A DNA stretch of 64,000 nucleotides from assembly GCA_022036555.1 (NCBI GenBank), contig CM039137.1, forward strand, positions 3,938,942-4,002,941, read 5' to 3'. This stretch comes from Microstegium vimineum (lineage: Eukaryota > Streptophyta > Magnoliopsida > Poales > Poaceae). The notes beneath the pieces are model-generated. The model was not told the origin of the DNA, did not search any database, and saw only the letters and a program-made list of their open reading frames with translations. Both the position numbers and the translations under genes were made by a program. This document shows positions 33,711 to 45,774 of this stretch, piece by piece (the stretch's first letter is position 1; each line of letters begins with the position of its first letter).

Positions 33711-35060
33711 CTCCCTCTGCAAACCCCCCACCAAGCCCCCGCAATATCATGTCGTGCCACGCAGCGACACACCCTATTTTGCGCTGCACGCAGGGCCCAC
33801 AACATCAGAAACGACAAGAGGGGAAGAGCGTACAACGCCTTCGATTCAGAAGGATCCGGTTGCGATGCTGTATGGATGCCCTGTCGGCTTCAGGAGAGAC
33901 CATGCAGTAGAAGGTGGGGAAGAGAGATGAAACATCTGATCTAATTTTGAAACATTCAAATACAGTGGTTGCAACATATGTTTAATGCATTTGAAACACT
34001 TGAAACATGCTTCTGAAACACTTAGGAAAAACAATTGAAACACACTTGAAAACCATTATATCCATACGTAACATTCAAATAAAACACAAATAACATATGC
34101 GTAAAACATATGCAACATCCAGACGAACACAATTGCAGCATCCGTCCACAAAACACATACAAAACATACATCAGAAACATCTGAAACACTTGAAACATAC
34201 CCTTTCAACATGCTTATGAAACAATTACAACCTGTGTACCATTCCCCGATCTACTTTTGCAACATCCATGTGATTCAATTGCAACATACCTTTGAAACGT
34301 CTGAAACAATTGAAACATACGATTGCAACATAGGGAAAAGAGAGATTATCTGGCGTCGGAGTGCCATGGCCACCAGATCTACGAACATTAGGGGGCTCCT
34401 GATGGGGGAGAGGCGCCACCAGAGTGAGGGGGAGGATGCGCTAGGGTGGGGGAAGGAGCCACCAGGGTGTGGGGATGAGAGAGAGGTATGGGTCGGTCGA
34501 TTCCGACGGATAGGTGGGAGCCAGCGGCGAACGATAGTGTGTCAGCACAACCCACGTCATCACCAGTGTTGTGCGTGAGCACCACCACCAGCAGTGCCTT
34601 ACCAAGGTTGGAGAGAGTCGACGACTCCCCTGCAATAACATCACACCATCTCCATAGATCTTGCTCGTGCTCCATGGATCCCGTTAGGGTGGAGGAGAAG
34701 GCCGCCGAGGCCTCTGTGTTGAGAGCTTTTCGTTGGTGAGGATGCTAGAGTAGGGGTGGGGCGCTGCAGGGGTGGGGGAAGGAGAAGCCGGCTTAGGGGA
34801 AGAGGAGGACGGAGTGGGGGAGGGCGGCGCCAGCCTAGAAAAGCAGCCATGGCCGCTGGTCAAGTGGGGGAGAAGTGTGGAAGGGATAAGGATGAGGAAG
34901 GGGATAAGACTTTTTTTAACAAACTAGCAAAAATGCTCGTGCGATACAACGGGAACAAAAGATGTTCAAACATTATGAGTATTGAAAAAGTGGTGAACAA
35001 TGATAATGCTTCATATTATAATTCGTTTGGAATCGAAGTCCCATCACATACTTGAACATA
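33711..35060. repeat. Repeat sequence flanking the Sirevirus insertion
   Basis: Between about 33920 and 34330 short phrases such as GAAACATCTGAAACACTTG, GCAACATA and AAAACATA recur many times, a pattern seen inside large grass DNA transposons. A GC-rich block with frames on both strands follows (34340-34860). Near 34930 AATGCTCGTGCGATACAACGGG resembles the 'TGCCCGTGCGTTGCTACGG' phrase at 37442. The other half of the interrupted repeat should be 19654-19814, which starts GCGCCCGGACGTCCGG. Family not resolved. Confidence 0.4.
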
Positions 35061-35271
35061 TTATTCTATCTTATACGGCACGAGGGAGATCAGGTCCATT
35101 AGATCCTTATTAAAAAAATAGTAAAGGTTGGACATTTTTTCCCATTTAATATCTATATTAGACATACATATATTGGCATTTTTTACGAGGATATATTGGC
35201 ATTGATAGCTACCTAGGGAGCCAAAGAATGATAGCACACCCTTGGCAAGGTTGTCCCGTCAGACGCCGTTG

Positions 35272-35687
35272 TTTTCTACTTCCACCTCTCTGACATGTAT
35301 ATACCCGTCTATAACTTTTAAAAACAAATTACCCTTATATTTATTTATTCCTCCTTTTTATACTTCAATCCCCGTCTATAACTTTTAAAAACAAATTACC
35401 CTTATATTTATTTATTCCTCCTTTTTATACTTCAATCTCGATCTTATCGAGACGCATCGTGCCTTTTCTAAGTTAAACCTTTTCTACTTCCACCTCTCTG
35501 ACATGTATATACCCGTCTATAACTTTTAAAAACAAATTACCCTTATATTTATTTATTCCTCCTTTTTATACTTCAATCCCCGTCTATAACTTTTAAAAAC
35601 AAATTACCCTTATATTTATTTATTCCTCCTTTTTATACTTCAATCTCGATCTTATCGAGACGCATCGTGCCTTTTCTAAGTTAAACC
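35272..35687. repeat. Nested tandem duplication, 2 x 208 bp with inner 67-bp repeats
   Basis: The unit from TTTTCTACTTCCACC to AAGTTAAACC occurs twice in direct succession (35272-35479, 35480-35687), essentially identical. Inside each, a 67-bp segment starting CCCGTCTATAACTTTT is itself repeated in tandem (first at 35304 and 35371). No coding content. Confidence 0.9.
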
Positions 35688-35839
35688 CCATCCACGTCGA
35701 GCAGAGATCGCCACGCATGCGAGGACTCTAGGTCTCTCTAACCCCAAGCCGATATGTTTTCCCGTGCAACCTCTATCCCGCTGCTCCGCACGTCGCCCGT
35801 CTCCGTCGAAGTTGCAAGTCGCGTATTTTTTCGCGTAAA

Positions 35840-36435
35840 ATTCGCGAACGCGCTCCGCCGGGGATTCGAACCTAAGACCTCACCCTCGCGCGGTACCTCC
35901 TCTACCACTCCACCCATGACTCACTTGTGTCTAGATTCGTTAGTACTTTTTCATATTCTATACTAAACCGAATGTAAATTGATTGTTTGAGTCACTAAAT
36001 GAATTCAAATGAAAAAGTTGTGAACTACAAAGTTTCATAACTTTTCGGAACCTACAACTTTCATGTAGCAAGTTTTTTCATCCGAGGTCGTTTACAAAAC
36101 TTTAAATTTCAAATTTGACACATTCAAACGTAATTTTCGATGATAATATGATTTCAAATGAAAAAGTTGTGAACTACAAAGTTTCATAACTTTTCAAGAT
36201 CTACAACTTTCATGTACAAAGTTTTTCCATCAGAGATCGTTTACAAAAATCAAAAAAATTAACTCTACAGGTATTTACACATGCGGTTCATAATGTCAGC
36301 CGCCTGTGTAAATGGTTTTACACAGGCGGTTCTCTTGCTGGGTCCACCCTATTTTTTGTACTGACGTCATGAAATTGTGAACCGTCTGTGAAAAAAAAAC
36401 GACGTGACAGCAAAAAAATGATTTTTCTACTAGTG
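35840..36435. mobile_element. Terminal part of a CACTA transposon
   Basis: Ends TTTTTCTACTAGTG, the inverse of a CACTAGTAGAAAA terminus. Before it are subterminal repeats: two copies of GAAAAAGTTGTGAACTACAA (near 36019 and 36161) and a palindromic pair around ACAGGCGGTT / GCCGCCTGTG (36270-36330). The opposite end is not identifiable in the window. Confidence 0.6.
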
Positions 36436-39400
36436 TGCACTACTCACCGCGCTTGACTCCGCCCACACTTACGACCATGGCAAATTGAACCACGGACGCG
36501 CCCCTAGCCATGTCTGGCGCGCACGGAAGATCTGGTCAGGTGCGGAAGCAGCTGGCTGTGCACGCGGGGAGGCGATGGCCCGGGCACCCTGCGAACGAGG
36601 CAGAACCGGCGGCAAACTTGGCTGGCGGCCTGGAGGAGTGACCCGTGTATGCTTGATTCGATCGTTCTTTGATTTTCCTCGATTTGAATCTTTCTCTGAA
36701 TTCCTCGGTGGCCTCGATTCGATATATTCTGTCTTACTTTGATTTGATCAGATGTGGACATGTGGTGACATGAGACACCGATGCCTAGTATTTATAGTCT
36801 TGTTGGTATTTGGGAAGTTTTGTATTTGTATTTGTATTTTATTTGATTTGGTATTATATTCGAATCGATTTGGGAACAAAATCACAAGGAGATCTGGATA
36901 TGTAGCATGTGTGTGGGGAAAGGAAAATTGCAAGGAGATCTGGATACGTAGTATGTGTTTGGGGAAGGTAAGTTTGTTTTTAGTACTATTATTGGCTTTC
37001 GGTAAATTTTGATTTGATTTGTGAGTACAGGACGGAACAAACGAAAAATTTACCAGCCAAAATCATGATCCACGAGGTATAGAGTTCTGGACTTAGAAGA
37101 TGAGACCGATAACAACTAAAAATATTAGGTCTCCTTACCGTATTTAAGCTGAACTCGGACAGCGTACACATGTGATGGACTAAAGAATTACATGTGTCAC
37201 GAGCCATGATATGGAATAGGACTCGTATGTAAAGCTGGTTGTTTTTTAGTCCGGATTACATACACGATCTAAGTAGGTTTTGGAATCGAACTCTGTATCA
37301 CGTTAGAGAATCTATTCAAACTTGTATGAGTCAGGGTTATATATTGTCCGGTAGTTAGAAGGAGAGACAAATAAAAAAATAGATGGACCAAAAATGATTA
37401 GAAATTTTGCCTCTTTATTATTACTAGCAAATAACAAATATGCCCGTGCGTTGCTACGGAAAAATCCGTCAAATGAAAAATCCGTCAAATGTTCGTTGAA
37501 AACATGATGACAAAAATTCTACACATTTATTTATATATGTATATCTTTTCTATTAACTTTTATAGCTGTAATATATTGTTTTAATTACCATGACATCCAT
37601 AATATATAAGTTAATATTTATATTAATATTAAAGCGCCCTATTAAGTTTGTATGAAATTGAAACATAATTGTGATATTTCTTTCTATTTTGTTGTTAAGT
37701 ACCGACATGTTTGATTATGTGGCATTGGCATATGGTTGTTTTCTGGGTGATCTAAAGGAGAAAAAAATATATGAAAACGTGATGTACGTGCACCAGCTGT
37801 ATGAGGAATTTTCTAGGGGAAAAAAGGTGTATGCCTCCGTGGAATAATCGCCGTATGCAGGACCATAGATGGTAGCTGAATATCAGGAGCATCAGGACAC
37901 GACGTCCGGTGCGTGTTGCACGGCAGACACTGTACATCACATCTACATAGAATTTTTTTTCGAAACTCGGTGGAATGACCTTGATCGCCAAACAACTTGC
38001 CGCAATGTTGAAGTAGGTCCCGTACACGACACCATGCTATGCCTGCCTAGATACATATACATGTAAAAGTTCTACCGCCATATGGCTAGATAGATAAAAA
38101 GGCATAGTGTTGCATTTTCCATGTTAATTAAACCCACGCATGCATGTAGTGCCTTAACTTATTTGCTTGCATGTAACACGTATGCACGCAACATGCCAGG
38201 CCTGTTCCTTGCCGACTCAACCTCGACAACAGGGGCTCTAGCGACGGCGACACCATGCACTACGGGTTTATATGGTGGATGCATGTGATGTGATCCTATA
38301 GTGGACGTGGAACACCTACAACATGTGTGTGTGGAGAGATCAAGAATTCGAGATCCACCAGGATGGCGCAGCAACGATCAGACATGTTGTTGCTTTTGGC
38401 GATGAGAATTGTCTGCAATCCTTTGCCTTGGTTGTTCCGTTTCTTCTGGTGGCCACTCACGGCGCAAGCGTTGGTGGAACGCTCGAGCTACGTCCATGAT
38501 CGGGACGCTCACCCTAGATCTGGAAGAGGCGGCCGGCTGCACACTATATATTGGTTTCGGGCCATCGTGCATGTGCCTCCTCCCGTGAGATGAGAGTCCT
38601 ATTTTTTTTTTAAGATTAAGAGTCATGATGATATATTATATAAAAGTATGATAAGATTGATTTCTATTTTTTACGTGTATCCTTTTATGTTTGTGTTAGG
38701 ACTTCTATTTAGCATACTTATTAGAATAAGACTCTTATTCTAAGAGAGATCTATTCAGATTAGGACATGCTAAACAAGAGCTACTATAACTCATATAAAC
38801 ATGGAATATATATATATAAGTTCAGACAAAGAAACGCTTAATTGTCCTGTAGTTAAAAGGGGACGAATTAGAGAATGGATGGACCGAAAAAAAAAGCCTG
38901 AAATTTTGTTTGTCTAACCTAATTTAAATAGAAAAGAATAAAATAAAACACATATTTCCTTAATATTAAACCACACATAAAAGAATCCTAATTCACATGA
39001 GCTGGACTTTTTTAGGGGTTTCTCTCTCTGTCGTGTCCGTATGCTACCCTTACTTTCTTTTTCCATGTTGCACTTGATTTCTGTCCTGCCGTGTTTCTCT
39101 TCTTACTTTCTTTTTCTTTTCCACTTTACCCAATATGGTTTGGCATTGGATTTCGTATCACACTTTCCTCTTGTTACTTTATTTTTCCTTTTTAATTTTT
39201 CTTTCACGTACTACAATTTGTTTTCGTATTGGACTCTGTATTGTTTTTTAAATTGGACTTTGTATCATGTTAGATAAATTGTTCGGTAGTTAGAGGAAGG
39301 GACGGACAAGGTTCTTTGTTTATTGGATCAGGACTCAACAAATTTAAAAGGAAAGATTAAATAAGTCCCATTGTCTCTTGTACTAATCGGTAGGAGGCCA

Positions 39401-39556
39401 AACAGATTTGGATTGGGAACCTGAGTATTTTGGTAATTTGCTCAACAGGGATCCAAGTCCAACTACGAAAGAAAGTAAGAGGGAGATGGATCTAAAAAGA
39501 ATGGATAGACGAAAAAATGACTAGAAATTTTGTCTCTTTATTATTAGGGGTATATA
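36436..39556. repeat. Gene-free stretch with three copies of a dispersed repeat
   Basis: Related segments lie at about 37230-37440, 38690-38930 and 39225-39550. They share wording such as TTGTCCGGTAGTTAGAAGGAG, ATGGATGGACC and GAAATTTTGTCTCTTTATTATTA. No ORF in this span has a recognisable domain or a continuing exon structure. The rest (for example 37750-38600) shows nothing assignable. Confidence 0.45.
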
Positions 39557-39627
39557 TATAGAGTATAGATATAGATATAGAAAAAAGGTATAGATTAGGT
39601 ATAGATATAGATATAGATATAGATACG
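39557..39627. repeat. ATAGAT-type microsatellite
   Basis: Repeated TAGATA/ATAGAT units with a small interruption (GAAAAAAGGT) in the middle. Lies about 390 bp upstream of the DnaJ start codon. Confidence 0.8.
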
Positions 39628-40016
39628 CAGGCGTCGGACCGGGTAGAGAAGACGTTCGGTTTCACGTATGGGGAAGTCACGTCCGGACTCAAAGTTTTGA
39701 ACAGACATCCTTTATAGAGCATTACCGTAAATTAAATAGCCCACAGTTTTGTCCTTCCCTGCCCCTGGCCCCTACGGGACAACGGAACCAGGCGCCGGTG
39801 GGCCCGGTCTCCGGTGCTTTTGTTCCCATGTTGACCGCACCATCGCATCAACTGACTCCCCCACATCTCCTGTCTCCCGGGTCCCGGGCTCCCGGCCCGG
39901 TCAGGTGGGCCTCGGCCTCTCCGTCTTCGTTCTTTCGCCCGCAAACCCATCTCGGAACCCTCCTCCCACCCGCCCGCGTTCAGTTTGATCGAGGAGGAAG
40001 GGACCGCGGAGCCGCC

Positions 40017-43000
40017 ATGGTGAAGGACAGCGCGTACTACGACGTCTTGGAGATCAGCACTGACGCCTCCGTGGCCCAGATCAAGAAGGCCTATTACCTC
40101 AAGGTGCGTGCGTGGTTATCCCCTCCGCCTCCCCTGATCAAACGACGGTGGTTATTATTTTCACGCGGACTGTTCCGGTTTCGTGATTTTGAATCTGTTG
40201 GCTCTTGTTTCGGGTTTCTGAAGGCCAAACTGGTGCACCCGGACAAGAATCCGGGCAACCCTGATGCCGCGCGGAAGTTTCAGGTACATATTCATATTCT
40301 GCTCTACTTCCTGCGGATTTTTGCTAGTTGCATTTTGGGTGCAGCAGATGGATACGGGTGGAATGTATGTAGAATTTCCTATGTCCTACTGGGAGATATA
40401 GCACTGGGGGTCAAAAACTCAGAACCCACAAAGATGGTCACCGTGCAATTGTGCCTTTGCTTCTAATTGCATCCTATATGTGATCAGAAGAGAATTCGCA
40501 TGGGTGTTGCAGACTTGCAGCAGTGGCAAAAGCTAAACTGTAAACACTAGCACACTACATTGTCATAAACTTAGTTGAGTACAGGAATAATTAATTCTCT
40601 AGTATCTCTTATTGCAAATTCTAAATCAGTTGCCCTGTAGATGGTTACCTTGCCACGAACACTGATTTGGATTGGTTGGTTACATGCATCTTACAAGGAA
40701 CTAGGCGAAGCCTATCAGGTCCTAAGTGATCCGGTGAAAAAGGAGTCTTATGATAAGTATGGAAAGGAAGGACTTCCCCAGTAAGTTCTGAATTTATCTA
40801 AGCCTATCCTATTTTTCAACGATAGTTTTTAAAACATAGGATGCCAGAGATGTCTTGCGTTTACTGTATAGTAACTACCATATCACTGATAGTTTGTCAC
40901 TAAATTTCTTGCAATGACATTCCAGAGATAATATGATTGATCCAACCGCTGTCTTTGGAATGCTTTTCGGGAGCGACTATTTTGAAGATTATGTTGGCCA
41001 ACTTGCGCTAGCATCTGTTGCCTCAGTAGAGATTGAGGAAGAATCAACCACACCTGAGGCAAGGACAAGGATTCAAGAGAAGATAAAGGTATGCTGCTCC
41101 TGTAATAAATTTAAATTTTATTTCTGACACCAATCTCCTCAGGCTCTGAAACTACCTACACTCCGGTGGGAGAGACAGCCCCATGCTTTTTGCTTTAATA
41201 AGGGTCTAAATAACTTCACGGTGTAGAAAAATCTCCTCAGGCTTGGGAGTTGATTTCCTAAGTATAGACCTTTGTAATCTCATTGGTTTTCAGGACGTGC
41301 AAACTGAAAGAGAGCAAATACTTACTCAAAGCCTAAAGCATCGGCTGCAGCCATATGTTGATGGGAAGCAAGATGAGTTTGGTGATTGGGCAAATGCAGA
41401 AGCTCGGCGTTTGTCTCAAGCTGGTAAGGTCTAAGAACCTCAATTTTCATTCCATATTCAGTCATGTACACGCTAGTAGTATAGGCACTTTATTCAGCTT
41501 TGCTGCTACACAGAGACATTTCTTAGGCCCTGTTTGGTTCCTCTTGAAGAGAGACTAAAGACTTATTTTAAGTTTTTTTTAGTCTATTTGAACCAAACAC
41601 TAGAGACTTATTTAGGGACTTTATTGGGCTGGGTAGTAGTCTCAAGGGGTGAAGTTTATGGGGACTTTTGGACCACAATTGACACCTCTTACCCTTCATT
41701 ATTGCTTCACCATACAGGGGTACAATGGTCTTTGTTAGGGTGTATTAAATGATGTTAAGTCTATACAAGTTCATAGAACCAAACACCAATAGAGACTTTT
41801 ATTAAGTCTGTGTTTTAGTCTTTAGTCCCTAGGACTAAAGAACCAAACAGGGTCTTAATGTTATTTCCATGCTGAGCTGAGCGTAAACTGTTGAATTTCA
41901 TTTCTTCATGCCTCTGTTGCATTTAAAATACGTATACCTCCAGATTCTGCAACTATCGAAATGTGGCATCCATAAGGTTCATTTGTGTCCTTTATTTAGG
42001 TTTGAACATTATAAATATTTTGTTTACTGATGCTTTTATGCTATTTACTTATATAAATCTTTTTTCAGCTTTTGGTGAGGCTATGCTTCACACTATTGGC
42101 TACATCTATGTTCGGCAAGCAGCAAGAGAACTTGGAAAAAGCAAACTGTATATGGGTGTACCTTTCATTGCTGAGTGGGTAAGGGACAAGGGCCACCACG
42201 TAAAATCACAGGTTAATGCTGCTGCAGGTAAATCCGAGGACAACAAGTCAATAACTACCCCTTTTTTTATTAACGATGACCCAATTCTTCAGTGACTTAT
42301 ATCCTCGTACTATAGGTGCAATTTCTCTGATACAGCTACAAGAAGGAATAAAAAAGATTGAAGAGGGTGACAACAACGAAGAGCAGCTTATTAAGAGTAT
42401 CGAAGAGAAAAAGGATGCGATGCTCAATTCTCTATGGAAAATTAATGTGGTCGATATTGAGTCAACGCTTTCACGGGTCTGCCAAGCTGTAAGCACTTCT
42501 TCAAATTGCTTCGTTTAACTTTATCATGCATGTATATTTATATCTTCTTTAATATGAATATTCAAGTAGGAAAATGAAGTCTGGCACTCCATGCATGTTT
42601 AATTTCTGTTTTCACCCTTTTCTCCAGGTTTTGAGAGAAAATGATATTCCCAGAGACATACTGAAGTTGAGAGCAAGAGGACTGAAAAAGCTAGGGACGA
42701 TATTTCAAGTAAGTTTTCTTTTAGTCTTTGAGTAATCCAGTTACTTTGTCAGGGCAGAAAAGATTTGATGAAAGCCTAAGGAGAAGCACACATTAATCTT
42801 TCATCTCTTATGTGCATATCAATATATTACATCTCAATGGCTCATCGGGAATGAAGTATGCAACATCATTTTGTTTGAGTAAATTGTGTTATAAACACCA
42901 AATACTTAATCCGGTGTTATTGTATTTTCATTACTAAGAACCAAATGCTCTAGTATCTAATCCTTTCTCACTGAAGATATTATATGCACCCACTTTCAAG

Positions 43001-43872
43001 TGTCTTTGAAATGAGGCATAACTTGTTATATGACCTAGTCATCATGCAAATTAATGTCAATATAAATTAATTTGGACCACATTCATTTTTACCAATTATT
43101 TCCTTCATTCTAAATTATAAGTCATTTTAACTTTTTGAGTGTCGAAGCATCTCAAGTTTAACCAAAATTATAGAAAGAATTATCAAACAAGTATACTAAA
43201 GAAATATAATTAATAAAGAATATAACAATACTTAGTTGGTATCATAAATGTTATTATTTTATTATATAAATTTGATCAAACTTGAGTTGTAATTAGGGAT
43301 GGAGGGAGTAGGTATAGCTATTTTTATTGACAATATTGCAGCAATTTCATAAACCCAGAGCAAATTTAAACATATTTTTTTGCCTTTGTTTGCTGAATGT
43401 ACCCCTAGTGTCAGAAAACACATCTAGAAACTCTTGAAAGGTCCTTCAGGTCCCTCTTGCTGGGGCATCAGCCTTTTGTTGATTTTAATTTCTGAAATTA
43501 CCTTGCATGTTTCAGTTTGTTGTTTTTCTCTCCTTCACTTTGCCCGCCGCTATCTGAGCTGCCGAGATGTGGAAATTAACTTATGTTTATAGTGTTCAGT
43601 CTGCCTTTACACTAGATGCTTGCTTAGTGTTCAGTCTGCCTTTACACTAGATGCTTGCTTTCACTTATCAGTTGTTCTTGTTTGTATCCCTTAGCTATGA
43701 GTGCTACTTACATCGTGAGTAATTTCATTTCATGTCATTCCAGTTTAACCAGGTAACGAAGTTGTCATGAGTAATTTTTCCGTTGTGAAATCAGGGAGCA
43801 AAATCAAACTACCGTCGTGAAAACAGCCTGCGTGTTGAAGATGACGCGGCAGAAGCCACACCGTCGCACTGA
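40017..43872 (+). CDS. DnaJ (HSP40) co-chaperone with DnaJ-X C-terminal domain
   Basis: Nine exons: 40017-40103, 40224-40283, 40698-40780, 40926-41088, 41294-41423, 42069-42227, 42316-42488, 42628-42708, 43795-43872. All join in frame to 337 aa. The N-terminal J domain (AYYDVLEISTDASVAQIKKAYY) has the HPD motif at residues 34-36, which stimulates Hsp70 ATPase. EAYQVLSDP and YDKYGKEGL complete it. The rest (FGMLFGSDYFEDYVGQLALA, FGEAMLHTIGYIYVRQAA, WVRDKGHHVKSQV) is the conserved DnaJ-X region of plant DnaJ proteins related to Arabidopsis DNAJ10. No Gly/Phe or zinc-finger region, so type III. The ATG sits in GCCGCCATGG, a strong context. Introns 5 and 8 carry MITEs. The protein probably acts in the cytosol or nucleus. 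Confidence 0.94.
41526..41854. mobile_element. Tourist-like MITE in DnaJ intron 5
   Basis: 329 bp. The ends GGCCCTGTTTGGTTC and GAACCAAACAGGGTC are inverted, with TTA on both sides (41523-41525, 41855-41857). AGTCTCTA / AGAGACTTA-type internal repeats. Complete, and wholly within the intron. Confidence 0.9.
43101..43308. mobile_element. Stowaway-like MITE in DnaJ intron 8
   Basis: Starts near TTCCTTCATTCTAAATTATAAG and ends AATTAGGGATGGAGGGAG before TA (43309-43310). The interior GTTTAACCAAAATTATAGAAAG matches the style of the 17202-17450 element. The left terminus is mutated. Confidence 0.6.
43591..43660. repeat. Perfect tandem duplication, 2 x 35 bp
   Basis: A unit starting AGTGTTCAGTCTGCC and ending ATGCTTGCTT occurs twice in a row within DnaJ intron 8, 135 bp before the last exon. 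Confidence 0.9.
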
Positions 43873-44026
43873 GGACGGTGGAGAAATCTGGATGTGATGT
43901 TCATATACTGCGTCAGCGTCACCGACTCACCGAGATGGCCCAAAAGCCGATCATCACTGTGGAAGAGACAAACAATGCTGTTTCCAAAGATTTTTGTCCG
44001 TTATAACCGCAAGGTATTGCTACCTT

Positions 44027-45120
44027 CACTACTACACGATTCATTTTCCGTGGTGGTTGAAAATGATTAACCGTGAGGGTTTTTCCAACCGTCACGGATC
44101 AATGGTCACGGTTAATCGAGGGATCAAAAAACCGCCACGGTTAGAAAAACTACAACGGTTAATCAAAAAAAAAGAAAAAAAAAGCCCAGGGCTGGATCTG
44201 GGCCACGCCGCCACCGCTCCACGTGGGGACGCCGTCGCCGCCACCGCTCCATGTGGGGCCGCCGCCGCTGCCACCGCTCCACGTGGGGACGCCGCCGCCG
44301 CCGCCTCTGAGGTCGTGTCGTCGCTAGAGGAAGGAGCTGCGCCGCCAGGAGGCCGCGCCCGCCTCCGGGGACGAGGTAGCGGTTGGATCCGCCGCTGGAG
44401 TAGAGGTAGCGGCCAGATCCAACTCCAGGGACGAGGTAGCGGCTGGATCTGTTGCCGGAGTCGAAGTGGGGGGGGGGGGGGGGGGCGGATCCGCCGCCGG
44501 GGTCGAGGGAGAGGCCGGATCCGCCGCTAGGGTCGAAGGAGAGGTCGGATCCATCGTCTCCGGGGACGAGGGAGCGCCGGATCCGCCGCCGGAGTCGAGG
44601 TGGTTGGCGGATCCGCACCGGCTCCGCCGCCTCCATATTGAGGGTCGCCATGGCAGCCGCGCGCCTCCCTGTGTTGGTCCGAAGGGGCGTCGGGACGGGG
44701 GTGGAGGGGCGCCTCCCTGTGGAGGTCCGGAGGGGCGCCGGGGAGGGGATGGAGGGTCGTTGTGGAGGGGGAGGGGGAGATGCGCCGTCGTCGGGTGGGG
44801 GAGCGCCCCGCTCCGGGTGGCGGCGGCGGCTGGGTGAGGAGGGGAGGGTGGAGTGAGAGCGAAAAAAACCCTAAGTGTCGTATTTATAGTTGAGTGCTCT
44901 GTTGGGCCGCACCTGGTTATGGGTTGTCTGATTTACCGTGGCGGGCTAGTAAGGAGAACCGCCTCCGTAAATGGATTTTGCGTGGCGGTTGTTTTAACCG
45001 CCTCGGTTAATAAAAAATAACCGCCATGGTTAATCCAAGCATTAACCGTGGCGGTTTATGCGTTTAACTGTCACGGTTAATAAAACTCAAGTGCTATGCA
45101 AAATAAATTCTGTAGTAGTG
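44027..45120. mobile_element. Complete non-autonomous CACTA transposon
   Basis: Ends CACTACTACACGATTCATTTT and its inverse AAAATAAATTCTGTAGTAGTG, flanked by CTT on both sides (44024-44026, 45121-45123), the 3-bp duplication of CACTA elements. Subterminal regions are full of AACCGTGGCGGTT/AACCGTCACGGTT palindromes in both orientations. The core (44190-44860) is GC-rich, with repeated CCACCGCTCCACGTGGGGACGCC and GTAGCGGCTGGATC units and an 18-base G run (44468-44485). No transposase. It begins 154 bp after the DnaJ stop, probably in the 3' UTR. Confidence 0.9.
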
Positions 45121-45479
45121 CTTTTCGGTATCATGCCATACTGTATCGCTGTTCTGCACTGCAAATAGTTTGGTTTTGGACGAAAAATAGCAAATATATA
45201 AGTCATAGTGTGATACAAAATGATTAAGCGTGTGATCATCGACTTTGGATGCGATCTGACTCGGATCCTGATCTTTTATAAAAAATGAAAAATAAAGTAA
45301 AAGAATGAAAATGTTCTAAATAGTCAGATTTTAGAATAAGATTATGCAATCTAGTTATCTATATAAACCCTACTATTTAGAAATCTGAAAAACAATAATT
45401 CAAAAACCAAATATCCTCTATTTTTTAATTCAGATTGAGACTTCCAAGAGACTCTATATATTCTTCTTAAATAGTAGGA

Positions 45480-45725
45480 ATAGAGATTTTATTAAAAAAA
45501 CACACCTCCAACAATTTTTCTAAATGATTATGTAAATATAGCTATCTTTTATTTCGGTTTTTTGCTAGCTAAATATAGAAGACAAGAATAACTCAATAGA
45601 CTACGCATGAGATATAAAAAAAATTACTGAAGAGTATAAAAATATAGAAAATGATTTTTACTCAAATAACTCTTTAAAAATTTAGAGAGTCTATTTTATA
45701 AAAGCTTTTGGAGATGCTCTAAATT
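45480..45725. mobile_element. Possible MITE (CCTCCAACA / TTGGAGATGCTCT ends)
   Basis: AT-rich; ACACCTCCAACAATTTTTC near 45500 is opposed by AAGCTTTTGGAGATGCTCT near 45703-45721. Borders uncertain. Confidence 0.3.
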
Positions 45726-45774
45726 CCCTATATACTCCAATCATCATTAGAAAGACTTGCTACCTCAGCCATGG

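Noticed and set aside
35855..35915. tRNA-like GGATTCGAACC box
   Set aside because: No cloverleaf or A box at the right distance; the phrase is part of a CACTA-type repeat also seen near 15945.
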